Assembly: GCF_963678165.1 (NCBI RefSeq)
Contig: NZ_OY782755.1
Span: forward strand, 2,232,001-2,296,000
From: an uncultured Acetobacteroides sp.
Lineage (GTDB): Bacteria > Bacteroidota > Bacteroidia > Bacteroidales > ZOR0009
Direction: 5' to 3'
DNA length: 64,000 nucleotides
Part shown: positions 43,758 through 52,609 of the stretch, piece after piece
Layout: each line of letters begins with the position of its first letter
How positions within the stretch are numbered: the stretch's first letter is position 1
The notes under the pieces: generated by a model
Database searches by the model: none
What the model was told of the DNA's origin: nothing
Seen by the model: only the letters and a program-made list of their open reading frames with translations
Made by a program: the position numbers and the translations under genes

Positions 43758-44438
43758 ATGAAACAAAAGAGGATTGTACTGTTGACAATGCTAGCCTTGT
43801 CTCCTTTGTTATCGTTAAAGGCTCAGCAAAGCGGCGATTGGGGCAGCTCGTTGGAGTTGACACTTTCTAAGAAACTCTATAAGGGGATAAGCCTATCGTT
43901 AAATGAAGAGTACCGTACGCGCGAAAACTTTGGCACAACGGATAGATTTTCGCATACGCTAGGGGTAGACTACCAATTATGCAATTACCTGAAGTTGGGT
44001 GGAGCATATAATCTTATTAACTACAACCATCCAACTAAAAGTTGGGAAATCCGGCATCGATACTACTTTTATGCCGTAGGAAGTTACTCGCTTGGTGGAT
44101 TCACCGCATCTTTAAGGGAACGGTTTCAAAGTACCTATCGCGAGGGAGTGGAGGAAACTTCTAAGCGAGCCAATCCTAAGTTGTACCTTCGTAGTCGCTT
44201 GCAGCTCGAGTACAACATAATGAATACTTCACTAACACCTTATACCTCTGTTGAACTATTTAACAGTCTGAATAATCCAAAGGGTAATTCAATGGACCAG
44301 ATTAGGTTTATAGGTGGAGTGGAGTATAAACTAAGTAAGCGCAACTCCTTCGATGTATACTATCGATATGCCAATAAGATAGATGAAGATGCATCTGTTG
44401 GTAGTATTGTAGGTGTTGGATTTAAGCATAAGTTCTAG
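43758..44438 (+). CDS. DUF2490 outer-membrane protein
   Basis: 227 residues from the ATG at 43758. The longer frame upstream overlaps the DUF4956 gene and has no signal peptide. The signal peptide ends near LKAQ (about 18). The beta-barrel-like sequence has the conserved NEEYRTRENFGTTDRF, and ends in an aromatic (GVGFKHKF), as expected for an outer-membrane barrel. It is the last gene of the DUF4353-VTC-DUF4956 unit and would provide an outer-membrane component. Confidence 0.8.
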   Translation: MKQKRIVLLTMLALSPLLSLKAQQSGDWGSSLELTLSKKLYKGISLSLNEEYRTRENFGTTDRFSHTLGVDYQLCNYLKLGGAYNLINYNHPTKSWEIRHRYYFYAVGSYSLGGFTASLRERFQSTYREGVEETSKRANPKLYLRSRLQLEYNIMNTSLTPYTSVELFNSLNNPKGNSMDQIRFIGGVEYKLSKRNSFDVYYRYANKIDEDASVGSIVGVGFKHKF

Positions 44439-44480
44439 TAATGTTAGTTCGATGCATCCAATAACACGGTAACATTCCTT

Positions 44481-44505
44481 CTCCCTCACATGTTAAGTGA
44501 GGGAG
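44481..44505 (+). terminator. Hairpin after the DUF2490 gene
   Basis: A 9-bp stem (CTCCCTCAC with GTGAGGGAG) and a short loop are followed by a weak T-rich stretch. It could end the DUF4353-DUF2490 unit before the two-component pair. Confidence 0.5.
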
Positions 44506-44594
44506 ACTTGTTATCTTCTATAAGCCATCTATATTTACATCGAACTCTGGGTCAAGCAATGTATTGTAAGGTGATTATGAATGATTAATTGACA

Positions 44595-45731
44595 ATGAGA
44601 ATTAAAAAGACAGTATTCAGCAAGCAGCAGGTTCTTGAGTATTTTATATACGCATCGCTTTGGGCGGTTGTCTTTTTGGCACCCCTATTTGAAAGCTTAA
44701 AGAAAAACACGGAGTTTGATTGGTTATCTGCCCTAAAGAGTGATAGGTTTATAATTCCATTTCTACTGATATTTCTCATTCACAATCTTTCGCTATCGCT
44801 AACCCTACGTAAAAAAATTGGACGATGGGTTCATATCTTGGTAATAACGATATGCATTTGTGTAGCGGTTTTCTCTAGTCCCTTCCTGAAGCCAGCCGAG
44901 AAGCACATGCCTGGAAGAGAGTTTGCTCCACCACCCAAGCCTACAATGGAACCTCCTAGAGGTAATTTTCCTCCTCCTAAAGAGCCACACGAGAATAAGA
45001 TTTTTGGTCCTCTACGATTGACCCCTCCAATGGGAGATCTTTTAATGGTTATATTCATTATAGGATTTAATACTGTAGTAAAGCTGCAGTTTCGCTCTGT
45101 AAAAAAGTTGCAACGGCTTGAGGAACTGGAGCGGCAGCATGTCGAAACGGAGTTGGCTTACTTAAAAAGTCAAATTAGCCCTCACTTTTTTATGAATACA
45201 CTTAACAATATACATGCGCTAATTGACGTTGATAGTGAAAAGGCAAAAGAAACTGTAATAGAACTCTCTAAGTTGATGCGCTTCCTCCTTTACGAATCAG
45301 GACAGCGAGTTATTCCTTTAGCCAAAGAGGTTACTTTTCTGTCAAACTTTGTGGAGTTGATGAAATTGCGGTATACTGAAAATATTGACATCCAGATGGA
45401 ACTACCCGAGAGTATTCCTTCTTCTATTCAGGTGCCACCGCTGCTGCTACTCCCATTTCTCGAAAATGCATTTAAGCATGGAATTAGCTACCGTAAGCCT
45501 TCGTATGTGCATTTTAGCCTCTCAATTAATGAAAGCAAGCTGTGTTGCATAGTAAAAAATAGCAACCATAGCAGGGGCGATAACCAAAAAGTGGGAATAG
45601 GACTCGATAACGTAAGGAAGAGACTGCAGATTCTGTTTGGCAGCAGCTATCAGCTAAACGTAAGCAGCACAGATGAGGAGTTTAGGGTTGACCTTACGCT
45701 AGATCTAGCGGGTAGCAATGTGAATTTTTAA
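44595..45731 (+). CDS. LytS-type sensor histidine kinase
   Basis: 378 residues from the ATG at 44595 (a TTG at 44589 adds two). There are about four transmembrane helices (about 15-165) with a proline-rich loop (REFAPPPKPTMEPPRGNFPP, about 108-127) probably outside. The HisKA_7TM/His_kinase-type domain begins near 190, with phospho-acceptor His197 in SQISPHFFMNTLNNIH. The ATPase region shows LLLLPFLENAFKHG and GIGLDNVRKRL. It is followed after 12 bases by its LytTR response regulator. The signal is unknown; the adjacent VTC locus is a likely regulatory target (inference). Confidence 0.9.
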   Translation: MRIKKTVFSKQQVLEYFIYASLWAVVFLAPLFESLKKNTEFDWLSALKSDRFIIPFLLIFLIHNLSLSLTLRKKIGRWVHILVITICICVAVFSSPFLKPAEKHMPGREFAPPPKPTMEPPRGNFPPPKEPHENKIFGPLRLTPPMGDLLMVIFIIGFNTVVKLQFRSVKKLQRLEELERQHVETELAYLKSQISPHFFMNTLNNIHALIDVDSEKAKETVIELSKLMRFLLYESGQRVIPLAKEVTFLSNFVELMKLRYTENIDIQMELPESIPSSIQVPPLLLLPFLENAFKHGISYRKPSYVHFSLSINESKLCCIVKNSNHSRGDNQKVGIGLDNVRKRLQILFGSSYQLNVSSTDEEFRVDLTLDLAGSNVNF

Positions 45732-45743
45732 GATAGTAGGGCT

Positions 45744-46463
45744 ATGAAGTGTCTTTGCATTGATGATGAACCTTTGGCGCTAAACAAGATTTGCGAGTAT
45801 GTGCGCCGCGTTCCTTTCCTTGAGTTGGTAGGAGAGGCTTGCGATGTGTACGAGGCAATGTCAATTCTAGCATCACAAAAAATTGATGTGCTTTTTACAG
45901 ATATCAACATGCCCGATTTAAACGGGATGGAATTTGTGCGTTCTTTGGAGCATTGTCCAATTGTTATTTTTACAACTGCCTATAGTGAGTATGCCATCGA
46001 GGGTTTTAAAGTTGATGCTCTTGACTACCTGCTTAAGCCCTTCTCATTTGCCGATTTCTGTAAAGCCGCAAATAAGGCATATAAGCAGTATAAGTTGCAG
46101 GAGGACTCTAAAAATCGAGGAAAAGACGAACGCGAACCTTACTTTTACGTTAAGGCTGATGGCCGAATGGTTCGCATCGATTACGAAAATATTCTATACT
46201 TCGAAGGACAAAGCGAATACGTGCGCATTGTTCTTGAGAGCGGAAAGCCAGTGGTAACGCTGCTTACCATGAAGATACTTGAAACTCATCTTCCTGCTGA
46301 TACCTTTAAAAGGGTACATCGCTCTTTTATCGTGAATGTTTCCAAAATTGTTCAGGTTGCCAACAACCGAATAACCATGAGCGAGGACACAATTATCCCA
46401 GTTGGCGATCAATACAAAGACTCTTTTAATACATTTATTCAGCAGTACTTCCTAAGTAAGTAA
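45744..46463 (+). CDS. LytTR-type DNA-binding response regulator
   Basis: 239 residues. The receiver domain (1-120) has acidic residues D7/D8, phospho-acceptor Asp53 (FTDINMPDLNG) and the conserved Lys in DYLLKPFS. The C-terminal LytTR domain (about 140-237) includes ILYFEGQSEYVRI and FKRVHRSFIVNVSKI. It is paired with the LytS-type kinase. A terminator hairpin follows. Confidence 0.93.
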   Translation: MKCLCIDDEPLALNKICEYVRRVPFLELVGEACDVYEAMSILASQKIDVLFTDINMPDLNGMEFVRSLEHCPIVIFTTAYSEYAIEGFKVDALDYLLKPFSFADFCKAANKAYKQYKLQEDSKNRGKDEREPYFYVKADGRMVRIDYENILYFEGQSEYVRIVLESGKPVVTLLTMKILETHLPADTFKRVHRSFIVNVSKIVQVANNRITMSEDTIIPVGDQYKDSFNTFIQQYFLSK

Positions 46464-46505
46464 GCCTCATCCAATAGTTCGTTTCATTATCAAAAAGATA
46501 AAATA

Positions 46506-46540
46506 GGAAGGGTTGTTCTAAAAACCAGGACAACCCTTCT
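46506..46540. terminator. Bidirectional terminator between response regulator and methyltransferase
   Basis: A stem of about 10 bp (AAGGGTTGT with ACAACCCTT plus flanking pairs) lies between two convergent genes. Confidence 0.65.
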
Positions 46541-46554
46541 TGCTTAATTAACTC

Positions 46555-47328
46555 CTAGATCTTCTTTCCGATATAAAAAACGTAGCCATAATACTCCTTA
46601 TACTTGGAGTATAGCAATGCCTCGTGTCGCTGGTTTGCTACAAGGTCTTCGGCCGTTTTGTTGCCTGCATATTTCTCCCAAAAGATTTTCTGCATGGCTT
46701 CCTGCTTAACGTAGAAATGTTCAGTCCAGCAGTTCTCCGGTAGAATAAATGTGGAAACAGGCATATATCCAGCCTTCTGGAGTTGGGCAACCTTACTCGG
46801 AATCGTATCAATTTCGAGGTAGGCATCCTTCCAAAACTCGTCGATCTCAATTGGTCGTTCATCGGTAAACCATGACGCTTCGGTAACGGCAATATAGCCA
46901 CCTGTTTTTAGATGTTTTCGCCACTCGTTTAGGCCTCGTTCGAATCCTATATTATAGATTGCACCTTCCGACCATATCAAGTCTAATTCCTCATCCCAAA
47001 AAGGAAGGTTATCCATAGAGCCAACAATGCCTTTAACTCTATTCTGAAGGTTCAATCTTCCGGCATTTTCATTTAGCCGATCGATATATAAGGGAAACAG
47101 GTCGATAGCGGTAATAGTACCTGATGTATGCTGAGCCAGCACCATTGTCTGCCCACCAGTACCGCAGCCTATATCGGCGATATGCGATTCGTTAGTCAGG
47201 TTGTCGATAAAACTTAATGCCTTAATAGTTACTTCGGGGCTGCCAGGTCCTTGCCGGTCTACGCTTGCGAAATATTCGCAGATTAGGCTGAAGTCGAACT
47301 CGTGAATCGATTTATTTTCGTTACTCAT
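46555..47328 (-). CDS. Class I SAM-dependent methyltransferase
   Basis: 257 residues from the ATG at 47328 ([13 protein letters not shown]); the frame extends further upstream but without plausible sequence. The SAM-binding motif I is [17 protein letters not shown], followed by the acidic ITAIDLFP. The substrate is unknown. A strong match to ubiE/small-molecule methyltransferases is not evident; the family is common and uncharacterised in Bacteroidota. Confidence 0.85.
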   Translation of the reverse strand: MSNENKSIHEFDFSLICEYFASVDRQGPGSPEVTIKALSFIDNLTNESHIADIGCGTGGQTMVLAQHTSGTITAIDLFPLYIDRLNENAGRLNLQNRVKGIVGSMDNLPFWDEELDLIWSEGAIYNIGFERGLNEWRKHLKTGGYIAVTEASWFTDERPIEIDEFWKDAYLEIDTIPSKVAQLQKAGYMPVSTFILPENCWTEHFYVKQEAMQKIFWEKYAGNKTAEDLVANQRHEALLYSKYKEYYGYVFYIGKKI

Positions 47329-47458
47329 GATGTTTAAATCTAAGTTGATAGAAGCATGGCGTCGGAGTATAGTATATCCTTTACCAAGTTTCAAATTATT
47401 ACTGATATATGAACATAAAAATATCTCTAACAAGAATATGCCAGAGCTTATTTAAGGG

Positions 47459-47487
47459 ATAACCTTGGGCAGAACACCTAAGGTTAT
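47459..47487. other. Perfect 8-bp inverted repeat between truA and the methyltransferase gene
   Basis: ATAACCTT and AAGGTTAT are separated by 13 bases. It could be a weak truA terminator on the minus strand or an operator for the methyltransferase gene. No T-tract follows. Confidence 0.35.
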
Positions 47488-47610
47488 TTACTTTACAATA
47501 TCCGTGTCTAGTATAAACATCCAATTTTTTTAGACATGACAAAGGCATGAATTAGTTGGTTACACCGCTATACTATTTTTTTATTTATTGTAATTGCGTT
47601 GAGTACTATA

Positions 47611-48408
47611 CTAAAGCACAAACCTAGGAAAGCATTCCTCTATATTGGCATCCTCTTCGTAAAGATTTGCAGGGTAATCGATCTTTGCCAGAAACAATCC
47701 TTGAGATGGGGCCGAAGTGCCTGCAAGGGCCCTATCCTTACCGCGTATTATGTCGTGTACTTGTTCTGGGGTTATTTTCCCCTTGCCAACCTCCAGTAAC
47801 GTGCCTACAATAGCACGAACCATGTTACGGAGAAACCTATCGGCTTGAATGACGAATACGTATTGGTTGGGAGCATACTCTAGCCACTCAGCGCGTGTAA
47901 TGGTGCAGTTATTTGTCTTTACATCGGTATGTAGTTTGCTAAAGCTGGTAAAGTCGGTATGCTCAAAAAGTATTGGTAGCGCCTCCTTGATACGTTCTAT
48001 GGCAAGTAGTCCTTTAAAGTGGTACGAGCAATCGTTTATGTAGCTGTTCTTTGTTGTATGAATAAAGTAGTTATAGGTACGCGAGGTGGCATCGAAGCGT
48101 GCGTTTACGCTGTCGTCTACCCTTTTTATGCTATAGGCTGTAATATCGGAAGGAAGAATACAGTTGAGCTTATGGATAAGGTTTGGAGTAGATTGTAGGT
48201 TTTCTTTTATAGAATCGAAATGTGCTATGAAGTAGGAGGCATGAACGCCGGTGTCGGTTCGTCCGGCACCGATAGTGTCAATTGATTCGCGAAGAAAGGT
48301 TGATAGGGCGTAGTTTAGTTTCTTCTGAACGGTAGTAGCATTCGGTTGAACTTGCCATCCATGGTAGTTGGTTCCCTTGTAAGTAATACGAATGAAGTAG
48401 CGAGGCAT
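47611..48408 (-). CDS. truA: tRNA pseudouridine(38-40) synthase
   Basis: Makes pseudouridine at positions 38-40 of tRNA anticodon stems. 265 residues from MPRYFIRITYKGTNYHGWQ (start at 48408; 20 upstream in-frame residues are not family-like). The catalytic Asp is at about 52 in GAGRTDTGVHA. FLRNMVRAIVGTLLEVGKG is the conserved C-terminal motif. Complete and single. Confidence 0.95.
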   Translation of the reverse strand: MPRYFIRITYKGTNYHGWQVQPNATTVQKKLNYALSTFLRESIDTIGAGRTDTGVHASYFIAHFDSIKENLQSTPNLIHKLNCILPSDITAYSIKRVDDSVNARFDATSRTYNYFIHTTKNSYINDCSYHFKGLLAIERIKEALPILFEHTDFTSFSKLHTDVKTNNCTITRAEWLEYAPNQYVFVIQADRFLRNMVRAIVGTLLEVGKGKITPEQVHDIIRGKDRALAGTSAPSQGLFLAKIDYPANLYEEDANIEECFPRFVL

Positions 48409-48422
48409 TAAGTGTTTTTTTG

Positions 48423-48430
48423 CAAAGATA
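48423..48430 (-). promoter_or_regulatory. -7 box of truA
   Basis: TATCTTTG on the minus strand is a strong match to TAnnTTTG, 14 bases from the chosen start codon. No TTG -33 box is visible at the proper spacing. Confidence 0.5.
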
Positions 48431-48608
48431 GCGATTATGCTAGACTTGCATACGTTGCTAAATTTCAATTTGATTGGCAGGTTTATCTTACCTAAAATAA
48501 GCCTTAACTATATTTAACTCCTTTTCGAAGGTGTTATAGAATAATGTGGAAACTAAAGCCGTTAATTTGGTACACGAATCAAAATAAAGAACAAAACATA
48601 ATTCTTGT

Positions 48609-49604
48609 ATGAGCGAAGTTGTGAATATCAAGGAACTAAACGAAAGAATTCAACAGGAAAGTGCGTTTGTTGACATCATCAGCATGGAGATGAACAAGGT
48701 AATTGTTGGACAAAAGCACCTTGTAGAAAGCTTAATGATAGGGCTCCTTTCTGATGGCCATGTTCTTTTAGAAGGTGTTCCAGGTCTTGCAAAAACGCTT
48801 GCCATAAACACATTGGCTAACATTATCGATGCTAAGTTTAGCCGTATTCAGTTTACCCCCGATTTGCTTCCTGCCGACCTTATTGGTACAATGATTTATA
48901 GCCAAAAGAATGAGGAGTTTTCGGTAAAGAAAGGGCCTGTTTTTGCGAACTTTATCCTTGCGGATGAAATCAACCGTTCTCCCGCAAAGGTACAGAGTGC
49001 GCTTCTCGAAGCGATGCAGGAGCATCAGGTTACCATTGGTGATACATCATTTAAGTTACCAGAACCATTTCTTGTACTTGCCACACAAAACCCGCTAGAG
49101 CAGGAGGGAACCTATCCGCTTCCAGAAGCACAGGTTGACCGTTTTATGCTTAAGGTAATTATTACGTATCCAAAGAAGGAAGAGGAGAAGCAAATTATTC
49201 GTCAAAATATAGCAGGCGAATTTCCTAAGGCCAATAAGGCTCTAAAACCTGAAGATATCGTTAAGGCCCGAAAGGTCGTTCGCGATGTCTATCTCGACGA
49301 AAAGATTGAGCGTTACATTGTAGATATCGTATTTGCAACCCGCGAACCTCAAAGCTACGGATTAGGCAAATTCGCTAATATGATTTCTTACGGAGGATCA
49401 CCACGTGCCAGTATATCTCTTGCTTCAGCAGCAAAGGCGTATGCGTTTATCAAGCGCAGAGGCTACGTTATTCCAGAAGATATCCGTGCTGTGGCATACG
49501 ACGTTCTCCGTCACCGTATCGGGTTAACCTACGAAGCAGAAGCTGAAAATATAACAACAGTTGATATTATTACCGAAATTCTTAATGCTGTTGAAGTTCC
49601 ATAG
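48609..49604 (+). CDS. moxR: MoxR-family AAA+ ATPase of the bat operon
   Basis: 331-residue cytoplasmic ATPase, a chaperone-like partner of VWA proteins. Walker A GVPGLAKT (about 57-64), Walker B FILADEINR, sensor QNPLEQEGTYPLPEAQVDRF. It is the first gene of moxR-DUF58-BatD-like-batA-batB-batC-batD-batE, whose homologues in Bacteroides affect aerotolerance and envelope integrity. The next gene follows after 135 bases containing low-complexity repeats. Confidence 0.93.
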   Translation: MSEVVNIKELNERIQQESAFVDIISMEMNKVIVGQKHLVESLMIGLLSDGHVLLEGVPGLAKTLAINTLANIIDAKFSRIQFTPDLLPADLIGTMIYSQKNEEFSVKKGPVFANFILADEINRSPAKVQSALLEAMQEHQVTIGDTSFKLPEPFLVLATQNPLEQEGTYPLPEAQVDRFMLKVIITYPKKEEEKQIIRQNIAGEFPKANKALKPEDIVKARKVVRDVYLDEKIERYIVDIVFATREPQSYGLGKFANMISYGGSPRASISLASAAKAYAFIKRRGYVIPEDIRAVAYDVLRHRIGLTYEAEAENITTVDIITEILNAVEVP

Positions 49605-49659
49605 TTCCAAACAGAAACAAGACGGAAGATTTTTAGAAACAAGACATAAGATCTAACAA

Positions 49660-49735
49660 CACAAGATACTAGGTATAGCGCTTAATCTTGTAATGTCAAG
49701 TCGTGATATGTGTGTCTTGATACTTGATACTAGAA
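49660..49735. repeat. Low-complexity CTTGATACTTGATACTAG-type spacer
   Basis: The spacer between moxR and the DUF58 gene holds repeated CAAGAYA / TTGATACT words, partly as an inverted repeat (CAAGATACTAG against CTTGATACTTGATACTAG). It resembles the argS-ffh spacer at 12.7 kb in style. No function is evident. Confidence 0.4.
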
Positions 49736-49739
49736 ATTT

Positions 49740-50624
49740 ATGGAAACATCAGAACTGCTCAAGAAGGTTCGAAAAATAGAGATAAAAACCCGTGGCCTGA
49801 CAAACCAAATATTTGCAGGTGAATATCACAGCGCGTTTAAGGGGCGTGGTATGGCGTTCAGCGAAGTTCGCGAGTACCAGTATGGTGACGATATTCGTAA
49901 TATCGACTGGAACGTATCTGCAAGGTTTAATGAACCTTACATCAAGATTTTTGAGGAAGAACGCGAACTTACTGTTATGCTCCTTATCGACGTTAGCGGG
50001 TCAAGCCATTTTGGAACGCAAAAGATGTTCAAGAACGAGTTGATTGCTGAGATTGCTGCTGTGCTTTCTTTCTCTTCCATTCAAAATAACGATAAGGTAG
50101 GAGTTATCTTTTTCAGCGATAAGGTGGAGAAGTTTATTCCGCCAAAGAAAGGTCGTTCTCATATTCTTCGAATCATTCGCGAGATTATTGAGCTGCAACC
50201 CGAAAGCAATAAAACCAATATTGCAGAAGCCCTTCGCTACCTTACCAATGCTGTAAAAAAGCGTTGCACGGCATTTGTGCTCTCCGACTTTAATGATTTT
50301 GGAGAATCCCCCTCAAATGTCAAATTTGACGAGGCGCTTCGAATTGCCGGCAATAAGCACGATTTGGGTGCTATTATGATTTACGATCCCCGCGAGGTAG
50401 AACTTCCTAATGTTGGTCTATTAGAGGCTGTTGATGCAGAGTCTGGTGAGGTTGTTTGGGTTGATACGTCAGCAGCTTCTGTGCGTAAAACGTATAGCAG
50501 CTGGTGGAACGAAGCTCAACGTTCGCTCTCTACAGCCTTTGCTAAGGCCCGTGTCGATTGGGTGAGCGTTTCTACGAATGAAGATTATGTTAAGCCATTG
50601 ATTAAACTCTTTAAGCATCGATAG
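49740..50624 (+). CDS. DUF58 domain (VWA-like) protein of the bat operon
   Basis: 294 residues, soluble. The conserved EYQYGDDIRNIDWNVSARF (about 43-61) is diagnostic of DUF58. A MIDAS-like DVSGS (about 88-92) fits the VWA-type fold. It sits between moxR and the BatD-like gene and is probably a client or partner of the MoxR ATPase. Confidence 0.92.
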   Translation: METSELLKKVRKIEIKTRGLTNQIFAGEYHSAFKGRGMAFSEVREYQYGDDIRNIDWNVSARFNEPYIKIFEEERELTVMLLIDVSGSSHFGTQKMFKNELIAEIAAVLSFSSIQNNDKVGVIFFSDKVEKFIPPKKGRSHILRIIREIIELQPESNKTNIAEALRYLTNAVKKRCTAFVLSDFNDFGESPSNVKFDEALRIAGNKHDLGAIMIYDPREVELPNVGLLEAVDAESGEVVWVDTSAASVRKTYSSWWNEAQRSLSTAFAKARVDWVSVSTNEDYVKPLIKLFKHR

Positions 50625-50627
50625 GTA

Positions 50628-51599
50628 ATGGGAATAATACGAAAATTTATCAGCATTCTATCGCTTCTGCTTTTTGTCGGTTTTGCTGGAGTTGCACAAG
50701 ACTTTAAGGTTCGCCTCGATTCTTCTAAAATTCTCATTGGTAATCAAACTGCGCTTACACTTCAGGTTAAGCTTACAAATGGGAAGAAGGTGCGTTTCCC
50801 CAACTTACCAGATACGCTGTCTCAAGGTCTCGAAGTTGTTAGCCAGTTTGCTACTGATACATCGGAGGTTGACAACGGTTTGCTTTTAACCAAGCGCTAT
50901 CTTATAACTTCGTACGACTCGGGCAATTACGTTGTGCCTCAAATTCCAGTACTCTTTTTTGATGGTACCAAGGTCGATACATTTTACACTCAACCGATTA
51001 AACTGAAGGTAAACACTGTAGCAGTAGATAGCACTAAAGTTCCTTTATATGGAATAAAGGGCAACATAAAAGCACCATATACTTTTCAGGAGATTGCTTT
51101 AGTGATCCTTTCGATTCTGCTGCTTATTGGTATAATAATAGGTATATACCGATACTTTAGGAGAAGCAAAGATGAACCGATATTTACCTTCAAGAAAAAG
51201 GTGATAGAACCACCTCATGTAATTGCCTTCCGCGAGTTAGAGCAGCTTAAACAAAAAAAGTTATGGCAGAATGGGAAGGTAAAGGAGTACTATTCGGAGT
51301 TAACAGATATTCTTCGTGTGTACATCGAAGAGCGAATGGAGATCAATGCAATGGAGATGACTTCCTTTGAGATCCTTGCAACCCTTAATGCGAATAGTTA
51401 CTCCAATAAGGCTATTTATGATAGGCTTATGATATTGCTTAATACATCGGACTTGGTAAAGTTTGCAAAGTATAGCGCAGACCCTATCGAAAATGATAGC
51501 GCATCTGCTTGCGTTTACGATTTTATTGATGATACGAAAGAGATTATCCTTGCTGCAGAAACCGAGGAGAAGGTTCAATCATCAAACGAAAACAACTAG
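50628..51599 (+). CDS. BatD-like / DUF4381-like membrane protein of the bat operon
   Basis: 323 residues. Signal peptide (about 1-23, ending GVAQ), a periplasmic beta-rich domain (about 24-145), one TM helix (EIALVILSILLLIGIIIGIY, about 153-172) and a helical cytoplasmic tail (about 190-323). The overall plan resembles a truncated BatD. The gene starts 3 bases after the DUF58 stop. The exact family name is uncertain; the position in the operon is typical of Bacteroidota. Confidence 0.75.
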   Translation: MGIIRKFISILSLLLFVGFAGVAQDFKVRLDSSKILIGNQTALTLQVKLTNGKKVRFPNLPDTLSQGLEVVSQFATDTSEVDNGLLLTKRYLITSYDSGNYVVPQIPVLFFDGTKVDTFYTQPIKLKVNTVAVDSTKVPLYGIKGNIKAPYTFQEIALVILSILLLIGIIIGIYRYFRRSKDEPIFTFKKKVIEPPHVIAFRELEQLKQKKLWQNGKVKEYYSELTDILRVYIEERMEINAMEMTSFEILATLNANSYSNKAIYDRLMILLNTSDLVKFAKYSADPIENDSASACVYDFIDDTKEIILAAETEEKVQSSNENN

Positions 51600-51605
51600 A
51601 ACTTT

Positions 51606-52598
51606 ATGAGTAGCATGATATTACATAATCCGAATTACTTATACTTACTGCTGCTGCTTGTACCTCTATTGGTTTGGTACGTAATTAGGAATAAGCATTT
51701 TACCCCAAAATTGACGGTTTCATCGGTGGCTCAATTAAAAAATGTGAAGTCGGTGACTCGTCGTAGGCTACGTCATATACCTTTTATCCTAAGGTGTTTG
51801 GCTATGGCCTTAATTGTTATTGCTCTAGCACGTCCGCAATCAACCCAGAGCAAAAACGATGTAACAACCGAAGGTATAGATATTGTTTTGGCTATGGACA
51901 TTTCGAGCAGTATGCTTGCTCAAGATTTTCGGCCAGATAGGATATCCGCTGCTAAGAATGTTGCGGTACAATTCATTACCGATCGTCCAAACGATAGGAT
52001 AGGAATGGTGGTTTTTTCGGGTGAGAGTTTTACACAATCTCCGCTTACTACCGACCATGCAGCCCTTATCAATCTTACAAAGGATATAAAAAGCGGTATG
52101 CTCGAGGATGGTACGGCAATAGGCAATGGCTTGGCAACATCGGTTGCTCGTTTAAAGGAGAGTAAGGCAAAGAGTAAGGTGATTATCCTTATGACCGATG
52201 GTGTAAACAACCTTGGTGAAGTTGCCCCTCTCACGGCAGCCGAAATAGCAAAGACATTTGGAATACGTGTTTATACTATTGGTGTAGGAACACGAGGTAA
52301 GGCTCTTACTCCAATGGCTACTGATTTTGGCGTTCAAATGGCTTATGCCGATGTTCAAATTGACGAGGATGTGCTTCGAAAGATATCGCAAATTACCGGA
52401 GGTGAGTATTTTAGGGCAACCGATAATACTAAACTATCGGAGATATATAATAAGATTAACGAGCTTGAACGCACTAAATTCCAGGTGGATAGGTATACAA
52501 AAAGAAGCGAAGAGTTTGATTTGTTTGCACTCCTTGCTGTAGCAACACTATTAGCCGAAGTTCTATTTAGATATTTGATTCTTAAGAGGATTCCTTAA
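51606..52598 (+). CDS. batA: BatA, VWA-domain membrane protein
   Basis: 330 residues. N-terminal TM (about 11-27) and second TM near 60-80, then a VWA domain (about 90-280) with the intact MIDAS motif DISSS (MDISSSMLAQDF), followed by a C-terminal TM (about 300-323). BatA/BatB form complexes with BatC-E in the inner membrane and periplasm of Bacteroides; the substrate is unknown. Confidence 0.92.
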   Translation: MSSMILHNPNYLYLLLLLVPLLVWYVIRNKHFTPKLTVSSVAQLKNVKSVTRRRLRHIPFILRCLAMALIVIALARPQSTQSKNDVTTEGIDIVLAMDISSSMLAQDFRPDRISAAKNVAVQFITDRPNDRIGMVVFSGESFTQSPLTTDHAALINLTKDIKSGMLEDGTAIGNGLATSVARLKESKAKSKVIILMTDGVNNLGEVAPLTAAEIAKTFGIRVYTIGVGTRGKALTPMATDFGVQMAYADVQIDEDVLRKISQITGGEYFRATDNTKLSEIYNKINELERTKFQVDRYTKRSEEFDLFALLAVATLLAEVLFRYLILKRIP

Positions 52599-52609
52599 AA
52601 TGTAGATTC

